DNA of 41,274 nucleotides from Nemertoderma westbladi (GCA_032718475.1 JAUCBJ010007039.1:1-41274), one strand, 5' to 3'. Shown: positions 9,420 to 20,269, counted from the first letter of the stretch. Translations and numbers: made by a program. Notes: generated by a model from the sequence alone, not told the origin.

Positions 9420-10918
9420 TAGCAAGTCGTTAGACTTGATTACTGTAAGAATTGTTGACTGGCTGGCTGACTGGCTGGCTGACTGGCTGGCTGACTGACT
9501 GATCTACAGCCAAAACTACTCTAACGAATTTGATGAAATTTTCACAGCGACTAGATACCACGATTCTAAGGTCCCTGGTATGATCGGCTACTCCGTCCAT
9601 AGCCTCTGGGCTCGAAAAATAGAGATAAACGAAAAAACGCCTTAGGCGCAATGGTAAAATAACACCAATGACAGCTGGTGTCCTGATGAAAAATGGCTTA
9701 TGTAATGCATTTCTACACAAGGCTTAGTATAAATCGATGAGGTTGCCAAGATTATTGTACTCAGTACACCCATACTGTTTGTTTAGGCCCTGCACTCTCT
9801 GTCAAAGCAAATATTAACTGGTTGATTTAGTTTGTGGTTCTACACAGGCTTAGTATAAATCGATGAGGCTGCCAACTGGTTGGTTTAGTTTGCAATCTAT
9901 TACCGCCTCAGCTGAATAACTCTTCCCCCTGCTGAATGACTATTAGGTATACAGTGTATCGGCTACATTAATGCCAACATTAATACTGTGGAGGCTGTAT
10001 GCTTATAAGGTGGAATGTTTACTCAGCCTTATACTGATACTCTGTAAGGCTAAGACTAACATTATAGTTTGAAATATAAAAATCACTTATTATTATCTGT
10101 ATTGGGTTAATAATCACTGTGGCATTCAAAATGTTTTATAGGTGGTTGACATTTAGTGCAAGCTGAATGACTGTTAGTTACAGAGTACTACAGTACTGCA
10201 CTCTATTTTATTTTTAAATCTTTCGTCCAACATTAATACTTTGGAGGTTGTATGCTTATAAGGCGAATGTTTACTCAGCTTCATACTGATACACTGTAAG
10301 GCTAACACTAACGTTATAGTTTAAAACATAAAAATCACTGCTTATTATCTGTATCAGGTTACACACTGTGGCATTCAAAATGTTTAAATGTTTTATAGGT
10401 GATTGATATTTAGTGCAAGCTGAATGACTGTAGGTTACAGAGTACTATTGCACTGTATTTTATTTTTAAATCTTTTGGCAAACATTAATACATTGGAAGC
10501 TGTATGCTTATAAGGCGGAATGTTTACTCAGCCTCATACTGATACTCTGTAAGGCTTACACTAACATTATAGTTTGAAATATAAAAATAACTGCTTATTA
10601 TCTGTATTGGGTTAATCACTGTGGCATTCAAAATGTTTTGTTAGGTGAATGACATTTAGTGGCTAAGATTATTCTCTGTCAGATTCCCTTCACACCATAG
10701 GCAAACATTGTTGAGGCTGAGGGAATTTACTTTAGTTTACTCTACTGAGTCATTCAGCTGAATGGATTTGAGCAATTGCCAACTTACAGAGTGGGATCTC
10801 TCTCTGACCATAGATAAATAACACTTCCCTTCTGAACAAAGGTAAACATTGTTGAGGGAACTTACCTTTGATTGACGACTTCCGACTTGCTTAACGGCGT
10901 CTTGACGCCGTCTCTAGT
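9420..10918 (+). mobile_element. HINE-like element A (Helentron-associated)
   Basis: It begins TAGCAAGTCG with a 5' hairpin (CAAGTC, loop GTTA, GACTTG; 9423..9438), then a CTGG/CTGA tetranucleotide tract (9455..9500) and a conserved core (9505..9715). The 3' end has CGACTTGCTTAA (10883..10894), the inverted complement of the 5' end. An 8-bp stem hairpin ACGGCGTC-TT-GACGCCGT (10894..10911) follows, and then terminal CTAGT. Subterminal inverted repeats, a terminal hairpin followed by CTAG and a microsatellite core are the hallmarks of Helentron-associated non-autonomous elements such as Drosophila INE-1/DINE-1. Three ~253-bp tandem repeats (from about 9975, 10228 and 10481) fill the middle. It has no coding capacity. 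Confidence 0.7.
9975..10665 (+). repeat. Three ~253-bp tandem repeats inside HINE-like element A
   Basis: Each unit starts AACATTAATACT or AACATTAATACA and contains GTATGCTTATAAGG, ATGTTTACTCAGC, a GATACTCTGTAAGGC-like segment and CTGTGGCATTCAAAATG. The third unit is cut short. Tandem core repeats of this kind are known in bivalve CvA/pearl-type relatives of HINEs. Confidence 0.75.
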
Positions 10919-10921
10919 TAT

Positions 10922-10973
10922 TAGGAACCGAGAGGTTCATTACTGTAAGAATTGCTCGTGGCTGGCTGGCTGA

Positions 10974-11004
<31 letters not shown>

Positions 11005-12456
11005 ACTGACTGACTGATCTACAGCCAAAACTACTCTAACGATTTTGATGAAATTTTCACAGCATCTAGATACCGCGATTCTAAGGTCCCTGGCATGATC
11101 GGCTACTCCGTCCATAGCCTCTGGGCTCGAAAAATAGAGATAAACGAAAAAACGCCATAGGCGCAATGGTAAAATAACACCCATGACAGCTGGTGTCCTG
11201 ATGAAAAATGGCTTTATGTAATGCATTTCTACACAAGGCTTAGTAAGGCTTAGTAATAAATCGATGAGGTTGCCAAGATTATTATACTCAGTACACCCAT
11301 ACTGTTTGTATAGGCCACCACTCTCTGTCAAAGCAAACATTATTAACTGGTTGGTTTAGTTTGAAATCTAATATCGCCTCAGCTGAATTACTCTTCCCAA
11401 TGCAATCTATGGGAATATCTCACTCTGCTAATGTAAGCTGAATGACTGTTACGTACACAGTGAGTTGGCTACAATAATGCCAACATTATTGCAAAATGTT
11501 TTATTGTTGGATTACTCTCTGTCAGTCACCCCTTCAGAACATTGTATAGGGAATTTACTTTAGTTTACTCTACTGTGCCATTCAGCTGAATGGATTTGAG
11601 CGATTGCCAAGTTACAGAGTTGGATCATTCTCTGACCATAGGCAAAGACATCAAATCTTTTTAAAAATAATACTTTTTCCATGTTTTTTTTTCTGACCAA
11701 AAATTTCAAAAAAATTTTTTCGTAGCCAGTACTGCCAATCGATTCGCCATCAAAAATAACGCAAAAAAATTTTTTTGCAAAATTTTAAATTACTGTAAAT
11801 TTTTGGCGACTGGGGGGGGTCAATTTTTTTCGATCCGCTATAACTCCAGAACGCGTTGTCCAAATTCGATGGGGTTTTCATTTTTCAACTTAATTCGATG
11901 TCCTCTTTCAGCCTATCCATGTTTCGAAACCCCAAACAGCGCCGTTCAAAAATTAATTTTTTCTAGTTCTAGAATTTTACAAATTTCAAAAAAGTTGCAG
12001 TATTTTATTAACGCCTTTACGGAATTCGATAGCGTTTTCGATTTTTATATTAAACGCAATATCCTGAATCTCACTAGCCTAGTTTCGCGTCACCAATGCC
12101 AAGACTTCATACTTTTTGAGGAAAATTTTTCTAGAATAATTTTTATTTAATTACTTTATCGCGATTTCTTATTACTGGTTGCACATGAACTGATGGAGTT
12201 TTCAATTTATTAACTAAACACGATATCGCGCATCGCACCAGCATGGTTTCGAAATTCCAAAACGAGGTCTTCACTAGTTGCAGGTCGATTTTGTTCTAGA
12301 ATTGAGCAACTAATAATAGATCGAATTTATTAATAATTATTGTATGAAATATGATTGTATTTTTACATAATTATTAGTTCTATACTAATTCTCGTTGTCT
12401 CTTTTATTTAAAATAAAAAGTCGGTTCCTTATCGGGCCGCTAGGCCCGTCACTAGT
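10922..12456 (+). mobile_element. HINE-like element B1
   Basis: It starts TAGGAACCG with a 5' hairpin (GAACC, loop GAGA, GGTTC; 10925..10938) different in sequence from element A but in the same position. It then has ATTACTGTAAGAATTG, a CTGG/CTGA tract and the same conserved core (11010..11215). It ends with CGGTTCCTTA (complement of the 5' AGGAACCG), the hairpin CGGGCC-GCTA-GGCCCG (12433..12448), and TCACTAGT. The interior 11660..12370 is AT-rich with TTTTTTCGATC-type degenerate repeats. The open frame at 11803..12150 lies in this low-complexity part and looks like chance. Confidence 0.65.
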
Positions 12457-14063
12457 TAGGAACCGAAGGTTACTTTCTGTAAGAATTTGATGTAATAATA
12501 ATAGTAGTAATATTTTGGAGCGAAATAACATAAAAACGGCTCTAACGATTTCGTTAAAATTTTGCATGACGCATTTTTTTGATGATCACTATCGATTCCC
12601 GCTGGTCCCATGTCTGTCCATAGAATGTTGGTTCGAAAAATAGACATAAACGAAAAAACGCCATAGACGCAATGATAAAACACCAGCTGGAGCACATGAA
12701 AAATGTATAGAGAGGGCCTAGTGATTCTATTCAATAGAGAAGGGGCCAACTAACAAGGATGTACTTTCTGTGCCAAGTTTTTATTTAATCACTCACTCTT
12801 TCAACCCAGACTATAGGCAAACATTAACTTGGTTAGTTTGTAATCTATTATCCCATCAGCTGAATAACTCTCCCCAGTGCTCTCCCCAGTGCTTACTAAG
12901 GGAATATCTACAAGGTGACTGACTCACTGCGTGCGCTATGTTAGGTGGTGGGTCAGTGGGGAATGAATTTTAGTTACACACATAGATGCTTCTGATGAGT
13001 GTTGGTTACTAATGGTACTATACTCAGCTAATAATAATAATTGATGTATTTAAAAATCCGAGAGGGAGGGAGGTGAGTTAATGACTTGCTTGGCAAACAT
13101 TAATTATATTACTCTTTCAAACCAGAGGGAACACAGAGTGGAATCTACCTGTCTCTGTATAACATTTTACCCAGCTGATAGCTCCTTTAATCCAACACAA
13201 ACTGTTGCCCTGGATTCAATGAATGCGAATGTCTATTACAGTAGGTTCCTGGGAAAAGCTGGCCACCTGAATGACTATTTAGTTATAGAGTGTACACGTG
13301 TGAGGCCTTCGTGCAGCAGAAGCTGCAACGGCAAGCCATCTCAGCGAAGAATTATAATTATACTATGGCTAGTTATATATTCTGATATTGGCTATCCGAC
13401 AAACACACTGAAACCTACACCTAAGTGCACTGATGACTCGCAGTTCTAACTCGCCATATATGTACTGTTAACTGTAGGGTACTATTAATAAACTATACTA
13501 ATAGTGGCAATGTTAAATTAAAATGGAGTTTGGAGGTTTAATTATGTTTTTGCAACATTAATACTATGAGTGGTGTTTGGTATCAGATATAATTTAGATG
13601 TAGACAGGAGATGGTGCCTTAACTGCTTTAATAATTATTAGGAACAGATTATGAGATAATACAATTGTTTGCTAACTAACTTTGTTCACTACCTTGGTGC
13701 AATTTTTTATTCTAAATGCTGAACATGTGCAAATTACAATATTAGTATAGGTAGTGCTGGCTGATACTGGGTGCTCATATTTGCAACCATTTGTAACAAA
13801 TTGTAACCAGGGACATCAATTCGTGACAAGGTGCTCATATTTTTAACCAAACACATTGATTCGTAATGCGGAAATACAGATTGGTAACCAGGTATTCAAA
13901 TTCGTAATTGGAAATTCAAATTCGTAACCAGGCACTCAGATTCGAAACTGGTTTAGAGTTGATATCCTGAAAAAAAAAGTTTGCGGCTTATGGCCTGTAA
14001 AAATATTAGTTTCGGTTTGGTTTAACTTCGGTTCCTTCACGGCGTCTTGACGCCGTCATTAAT
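12457..14063 (+). mobile_element. HINE-like element B2
   Basis: It abuts B1 directly. It starts TAGGAACCGAAGGTTAC (hairpin AACC-GAA-GGTT, 12461..12471), then CTGTAAGAATTTG and a diverged core (12540..12700) with the TTCGAAAAATAGA and ACGCCATAG landmarks. It ends with CGGTTCCT (14029..14036), the hairpin ACGGCGTC-TT-GACGCCGT (14039..14056) and CATTAAT. Its subterminal repeat is B type, but its 3' hairpin is identical to that of element A. The interior holds degenerate ~26-bp ATTCGTAACCAGG repeats (13740..13950). Confidence 0.6.
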
Positions 14064-14102
14064 AATACAGTATAAAGATTGGGGCGAGCCATGAACACAA
14101 CA
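14064..14102 (-). repeat. Gypsy 5' LTR (5' end)
   Basis: This is identical to 4252..4293 of the 3' LTR, with the minus-strand start TGTTGTGTTCATGG at 14102. It joins seamlessly in sequence to 9419 once the HINE-like block is removed, and marks the outer end of the Gypsy element. Confidence 0.8.
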
Positions 14103-14212
14103 GGGGGGGCACTGTTAATAACTGCAGCTGCAGTCAGGGTACCCAATCTGGGGGGGGGGGGGGGGGGGGGGGGCACTGTTAATAACTGCAGCTGCAGTCA
14201 GAGTACCCAATC
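14102..14212. repeat. Tandem duplication with poly-G spacer
   Basis: Two copies of CACTGTTAATAACTGCAGC followed by TGCAGTCAG and GGTACCCAATCT-like sequence are separated by a run of 24 G (14150..14173). Each copy contains the 14-bp palindrome ACTGCAGCTGCAGT. Confidence 0.8.
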
Positions 14213-15528
14213 TCAATGAATTTAAATATTATAATATTATGACAGTAATTACTAATTATAATAATAATATTTAACGATATCAAAATACAATAAATGATGG
14301 ATTGCTACGGTAACATATATGTTCACAAATGACGTCATCATAACACTTCAGTACCAAATCAAAGGAATGTAAAACACACTTTATGGCCTATAGATCGCGC
14401 GCGAATAAAATGGTACTTTATACAATGAGATCTGCGATATACAATGTCTACACAATAAACTATAAAATCTCCACCAAATACAGTCTGAAATCAAAAAATA
14501 TTATGAAAACTTTATTGTAGTAAAAGTTGAGCGATTTGTGCGATGATATTAAAAATGGAGAAACATATTTTCCATATGATGCAACCCCAGGCTGCTCAGT
14601 ACAGTATGATTAAATGATGACGTAAATAACGTTAATATAGCACAATAATCTTATGAAAGATTGCCCCACCCTTCTAGCATAAAATATGTTTTTCTTTACT
14701 TAATTTTTAATTAATACTGATGATTAGAAACGGAACGGAAAATCGACATGTAAATTGTGACGGATAATATCAGCTAAACTGATCTAAACTAAACATGGTG
14801 GTAGCCATGGCCACCGTAGCCATGGTAACCCAAGCCTATGGAACTATATTATTTTAAGCATAGTGAAATAATAATTAATATAATATATTAATATAGTCTT
14901 CACTACGCGTGAGATTACAAACACAAATGTATTTACTTATTGCATTGGAAAAAAGTACAACTTTTTTCTCTAGCGGTAGGACTGTATTTTAAATTAAGAC
15001 TTTTTTCATTATTCTCGAGGCATTTTATTTACCGAGCGCCAAAAGGGTAAATAAAGGGTCGAGAGAATATTGAAAAAATAAATGATCTACGTTATTTTTC
15101 CCATGTAATACGTAATTTTATTATTAAATTGGTACTTGTTTTTCTTAATTATATTGCTTCCATAGTTACTGCGATTCTAATTACTGTACTATTCAACACC
15201 TGATGCTGCCTTACTCAATGTTAAATAATTTAGTGTTCTCGAATATTTATTACGTAACTAGAGCCGCTTAACAAAATAAACCAATACCTACGGTGGCCGT
15301 TATGGGCCACCGTAAATACCGGACATTGAGTTCCGTTTTGGAGTTCGTCTTGCAGACACTAAAGTTACAATAACTTTTCAGTGTCTGAATGGATTTTACT
15401 AAAATTACGTGCAAACCTTTTTTACTGAGTTGCTCTTTCCAAACATGTAATAACATTTAAGAAATTCCACCAAAATATGTTCACATTTTCTTATTATTAT
15501 GTTTTTCGTTAAAATACTTATATATATT
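14213..15528. other. AT-rich non-coding stretch
   Basis: I see no gene. It contains a small palindromic cluster GGTAGCCATGGCCACC / GTAGCCATGGTAACC near 14800..14830 and the long foldback at 15001..15078. A 62-codon minus frame at 15268..15456 has no recognisable features. Confidence 0.6.
15001..15078. repeat. Long imperfect hairpin (33-nt arms, 12-nt loop)
   Basis: Arm 15001..15033 and the reverse complement of arm 15046..15078 match at 27 of 33 positions, with perfect pairing at the base (TTTTTTCA) and near the loop (TTTATTTACC). The loop is GAGCGCCAAAAG. The size and mismatch pattern are within the range of animal pre-miRNA hairpins, but a solo foldback repeat is equally possible. Confidence 0.65.
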
Positions 15529-17867
15529 GTGTAACACTATATCACCCTGTGTAACACTATATCGCCCTGTGTAAAACTATATAGCCCTGTGTAACACTAT
15601 ATCGCCCTGTGTAAAACTATATAGCCCTGTGTAACACTATATCGCCACGTGTAACACTATATCGCCCTGTGTAACACTGTATCGCCCTGTGTAACACTAT
15701 ATAGCCCTGTGTAAAACTATATAGCCCTGTGTAACACTATATCGCCCCGTGTAACACTATATCGCCCTGTGTAACACTATATCGCCCTGTGTAACACTAT
15801 ATCGCCCTGTGTAACACTATATCGCCCTGTGTAACACTATATCGCCCTGTGTAACACTATATCGCCCTGTGTAACACTATATCGCCCTGTGTAACACTAT
15901 ATCGCCCTGTGTAACACTATATCGCCCCGTGTAACACTATATCGCCCTGTGTAACACTATATCGCCCCGTGTAACACTATATCGCCCTGTGTAACACTAT
16001 ATCGCCCTGTGTAACACTACATCGCCCTATGTAACACTATATCGCCCTGTGTAACACTATATCACCCTGTGTAACACTATATCGCCCTGTGTAACACTGT
16101 ATCGCCGCCCTGTGTAACACTATATCGTCCTGTGTAACACTATATCGCCCTGTGTGACACTATATCGCCCTGTGTAACACTATATCGCCCTGTGTAACAC
16201 TCTATCTATCGCCCTGTGTAACACTATATCGCCCTGTGTAACACTATATCGCCCTATGTAACACTATATCGCCCTGTGTAACACTATATCGCCCTGTGTA
16301 ACACTATATCGCCCTGTGTAACACTCTATCGCCCTGTGTAACACTATATCGCCCTGTGTAACACTATATCGCCCTATGTAACACTATATCGCCCTGTGTA
16401 ACACTATATCGCCCTGTGTAACACTATATCGCCCTGTGTAACACTATATCGCCCTGTGTAACACTATATCGCCCTGTGTAACACTATATCGCCCTGTGTA
16501 ACACTATATCGCCCTGTGTAACACTATATCGCCCCGTGTAACACTATATCGCCCTGTGTAACACTATATCGCCCCGTGTAACACTATATCGCCCTGTGTA
16601 ACACTATATCGCCCTGTGTAACACTACATCGCCCTATGTAACACTATATCGCCCTGTGTAACACTATATCGCCCTGTGTAACACTATATCGCCCTGTGTA
16701 ACACTATATCGCCCTGTGTGACACTATATCGCCCTGTGTAACACTATATCGCCCTGTGTAACACTATATCGCCCTGTGTAATACTATATCGCCCTGTGTA
16801 ACACTATATCGCCCTGTGTAACACTATATCGCCCTGTGTAACACTATATCGCCCTGTGTAACACTATATCGCCCTGTGTAACACTCTATCGCCCTGTGTA
16901 ACACTATATCGCCCTATGTAACACTATATCGCCCTGTGTAACACTATATCGCCCTGTGTAACACTATATCGCCCTGTGTAACACTATATCGCCCTGTGTA
17001 ACACTATATCGCCCTGTGTAACACTATATCGCCCTGTGTAACACTATATCGCCCCGTGTAACACTATATCGCCCTGTGTAACACTATATCGCCCCGTGTA
17101 ACACTATATCGCCATGTGTAACACTATATCGCCCTGTGTAACACTACATCGCCCTATGTAACACTATATCGCCCTGTGTAACACTATATCGCCCTGTGTA
17201 ACACTATATCGCCCTGTGTAACACTGTATCGCCCTGTGTAACACTATATCGCCCTGTGTAACACTATATCGCCCCGTGTAACACTATATCGCCCTGTGTA
17301 ACACTATATCGCCCTGTGTAACACTATATCGCCCTGTGTAACACTATATCGCCCTGTGTAACACTATATCGCCCCGTGTAACACTATATCGCCCCGTGTA
17401 ACACTATATCACCCCGTGTAACACTATATCGCCCTGTGTAACACTATATCGCCCTGTGTAACACTACATCGCCCTATGTAACACTATATCGCCCTGTGTA
17501 ACACTATATCGCCCTGTGTAACACTATATCGCCCTGTGTAACACTATATCGCCCTGTGTAACACTATATCGCCCTGTGTAACACTATATCGCCCTGTGTA
17601 ACACTATATCGCCATGTGTAACACTATATCGCCCTGTGTAACACTATATCGCCCTGTGTAACACTATATCGCCCTGTGTAACACTATATCGCCCTATGTA
17701 ACACTATATCGCCCTGTGTAACACATTATCGCCCGGTGTAACACTATATCGCCCTATGTAACACTATATCGCCCTGTGTAACACTATATCGCCCTGTGTA
17801 ACACTATATCGCCCTATGTAACACTATATCGCCCTGTGTAACACTATATCGCCCTGTGTAACACTAT
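15529..17867. repeat. 20-bp minisatellite, about 117 copies
   Basis: The unit is TGTGTAACACTATATCGCCC in near-perfect register over ~2.34 kb. Variants (CACATC for TATATC, CCTATG for CCTGTG, CTCTATC) recur in blocks, for example CTACATCGCCCTATG near 16018, 16625, 17145 and 17465. This indicates higher-order duplication. Register breaks occur at about 16100 and 16204. There is no coding capacity and no spacers. Confidence 0.95.
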
Positions 17868-17874
17868 GTGATGT

Positions 17875-18092
17875 GTCTCCGGTGATATTGCAGCCGTCCA
17901 TCCCGCCGCAGTTATTCTTCAACCTTATAGTTGGTACTAGAGGTAAGCAGGCCCTGCAAGGATTCCCAATATGTAACCCAATCTGGCTATCGTTGAAAAA
18001 TAGCGAGATATGAGAGTTTGCAAGTTGCATGGTTTTGCAGCTGCGCGGGGCTAATTTATTCTATTTAATAAATATATCATATTCTGGAATAC
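17875..18092 (-). repeat. Inverted repeat arm 1 (~220 bp)
   Basis: The reverse complement aligns along its whole length with 19040..19264. Shared landmarks are TATTTATTAAATAG, GCAAAACCATGCAAC, CATATCTC, GGTTACATAT or GTGTTACATAT, CTATAAGGTTGAAGAATAA and GGAGA. It starts right where the 20-bp minisatellite stops. The 68-codon minus frame here is probably incidental. Confidence 0.75.
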
Positions 18093-18118
18093 TTTTTTTA
18101 AATAATTTCTGTAACTTA

Positions 18119-18356
18119 TTAGGCCGCGTTCACACTACCTAATAGAGTCAAAGTCAAAAGACAAAATCAAAAGAAAATAAATATAGCGAGTAATAATAAA
18201 TAATAATACATTATATAATATAATAAATACATGGGCATTCTAGAAAAAATTATATTTCATGTGATGTGTTTTACATTTTGTTTTTTTACTTTTACTTTGA
18301 CTCGGTAGTGTGAACGCGGCCTAGTGTGAACGTGGCCTAGTGTGAACGCGGCCTAA
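18119..18356. mobile_element. MITE with TTAGGCCGCGTTCACACTA ends
   Basis: The left end TTAGGCCGCGTTCACACTA and the right end TAGTGTGAACGCGGCCTAA are exact complements. The inverted repeat continues inward through a stretch reading AGTCAAAGT (left) and ACTTTGACT (right). The right end carries the terminal 16-mer three times in tandem. The interior is AT-rich and non-coding. The superfamily is not resolved because the target duplication is unclear. Confidence 0.8.
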
Positions 18357-18694
18357 AACTAATAGTTATAAATTTAGTATTTCTCCCAAATATGAATCAA
18401 TCAATCAATCATTAAATAATGTATTAATATCACAATGTATTATATAAAGTTATAATAAACGATTCCATAATGATACTAAATCATATATTTCCATGGAAAC
18501 GGAACGTCAACCAATATGATTGCAACAGTTCGCCATCTAGCAGTCCTACCCCAAACAAGGACTTCACTATGTAGGACAGAGGGGATAGGGATGACAGATG
18601 TTATCTTAACCTGTATAATTCCAACCATATTCTGGAATATTTTGTTTATCCCGTACGTAGCTGGGCAACAATGCAAGGGCTCTATAATCATACT

Positions 18695-19018
18695 ACTAGA
18701 GACGGCGTCAAGACGCCATTAAGCAAGTCGGAAGTCATCAATCAAATGTAAATTCCATCAACAAGCTGTCATTGGTGTTATTTTACCATTGCGCCTATGG
18801 CGTTTTTTTTTTGTTTATCTCTATTTTTCGAGCCCAGAGGCTATGGACGGAGTAGCCGATCATGCCAGGGACCTTAGAATCGCGTATCTAGCTGGTGTGA
18901 AAATTTTATCAAAATCGTTAGAGTAGTTTTGGCTGTAGATCAGTCAGCCAGCCAGTCAGTCAGCCAGTCAGTCAATCAGCCAACAATTCTTACAGTAATC
19001 AAGTCCTACGACTTGCTA
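18695..19018 (-). mobile_element. HINE-like element C (minimal copy)
   Basis: On the minus strand it starts TAGCAAGTCGTAGGACTTG (hairpin CAAGTC-GTAG-GACTTG), then ATTACTGTAAGAATTG, a CTGG/CTGA tract and the same core as elements A, B1 and B2. The 3' end has CGACTTGCTTAA, the hairpin GGCGTC-TT-GACGCC and CTCTAGT. At 324 bp it holds just the two ends and the core, so it defines the minimal unit. Confidence 0.75.
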
Positions 19019-19039
19019 ATTATTCATACATAAACGAAA

Positions 19040-19264
19040 TGTTCCAGAATATTGTTTATTTATTAAATAGATTAAAATAGCCTCACGCTGGTGCAAAACC
19101 ATGCAACATTTGAACGCCCATATCTCAGCTATTTTACGATGAAATTCAAATTGTGTTACATATTTGGCATCCTTGCACTGCCAGCTTTCCACTAGTATCT
19201 ACAAATCACTATAAGGTTGAAGAATAAGTGCAATACGACTGGTACAATATCGACGGAGATACTT
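19040..19264 (+). repeat. Inverted repeat arm 2 (~220 bp)
   Basis: This is the partner of 17875..18092 (see there). The ~950 bp between the arms holds the MITE at 18119 and the HINE-like copy at 18695. Confidence 0.75.
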
Positions 19265-20089
19265 TTTTTTAAACCATTGCAGCTAAAAAATTAAAGCAAA
19301 AATAAAAATTCTAGCTCACCCAGCAAGGAGGGGGGAGGTGAAACTATCTGTTTCAAATTTCATGCAATCTCATTAAGATTTGTAGAAAAATTTGGGGGGG
19401 GGGGGGGCATGTACCTGAATAACGTAGAAAAAAATGCTTAAAAAGTACCGAATAAGAATAAAATTACGTGGAAAAAACGTAGAAGATAAATTTTTCAATA
19501 TTCTTCATAACTTATCCGCCTAACAATTTCAGTTTTAGAGGCTCTAAAACCTAATTAATAAATTGTCGATTAATTAATTAGCGAATATAATGATTCCAAT
19601 AAGTTAATGGGGGGCCATTCATAAAAACGTCACATTCAATGAGGGGGGGGGGGGGGGGGGGTGGGGGTACACACTTATTTTGTGACATAGGGGGAGGGAC
19701 GTTGGCGCGGTATATGAGGTAACAATTATATGGTAGTGTCTTTAGTTTAGTAAAACACTTTACATGGCTTTACTGTCGTCAGCGCTGCTGTTGCAAAACT
19801 AGGTTATTTTGTTGCTTATGTTGTTATTTAGGTTGCCAATAACAACATAACCACGTCACGCCTCGTGACATAATGTTGTGCGAGGTTGCCGCTGTTACAC
19901 ACACACGGTATAAGTATATCGCGATTCATTTTGTCAACAACGCAATAGGCCAACCAACTGTTGGATTTTGTGTGTTGTCATGTAACTAAGTGACTGACTA
20001 AGTGAAAATGGCAACTTGAAGGAATTTGCGTTGGCGAAATAATGAAATTAAATTATCAAAAACTAGCTAGTAGATAAAATGACCCACTA
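19265..20089. other. Intergenic stretch downstream of ACSS1-like gene
   Basis: No gene is seen. It holds poly-G runs at 19394..19407 and 19643..19661. A GGGGCCATTCATAAAAACGT start near 19612, followed by CACATT and later TTTTGTGACATAGGGGG, looks like a degraded transposon end. AAC/GTT-rich sequence follows. Confidence 0.5.
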
Positions 20090-20095
20090 TTTATT
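20090..20095 (-). terminator. Candidate polyadenylation signal of ACSS1-like gene
   Basis: AATAAA on the minus strand lies about 175 bp after the stop codon at 20270. It is the first canonical hexamer I see there, so a short 3' UTR is inferred. Confidence 0.5.
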
Positions 20096-20269
20096 TTACA
20101 GTCAAACTAGCCAAGTTGCTCTAAAAGTTGCCACGTGTAAACAGGCTATTATAAAGCATTGGAAAAGCTATTTATAATATCCTAGAATAACATGAACCCA
20201 TTCAATAAACTACCTAAGTAGTTAGAGTCGGCGAAACTGAAACAAATTTCGGACAATAATAATTGAGCG

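Noticed and set aside
9430-11340. Minus-strand open frames of 96 and 139 codons (9430..9720 and 10921..11340) with similar peptides
   Set aside because: Both run antisense through HINE-like elements, including the tetranucleotide tract that yields SQPVSQPVSQ-like repeats. The similarity is that of the transposon DNA, not of a protein family.
11803-12150. 115-codon plus-strand frame
   Set aside because: It lies in AT-rich degenerate repeats inside HINE-like element B1, with biased composition and no recognisable motif.
13081-13449. 122-codon plus-strand frame
   Set aside because: It lies inside HINE-like element B2, has no family resemblance and an unremarkable start. Chance is more likely.
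15529-17867. Possible CRISPR-like array
   Set aside because: Units are contiguous with no unique spacers. The context is eukaryotic and no cas genes are present. The same applies to the 50-bp and 30/33/35-bp arrays.
18655-18694. Similarity of GTAGCTGGGCAACAATGCAA here to 40565..40590
   Set aside because: It is probably a short dispersed repeat. Too little aligns on either side to define an element or an empty site for the HINE-like copy.
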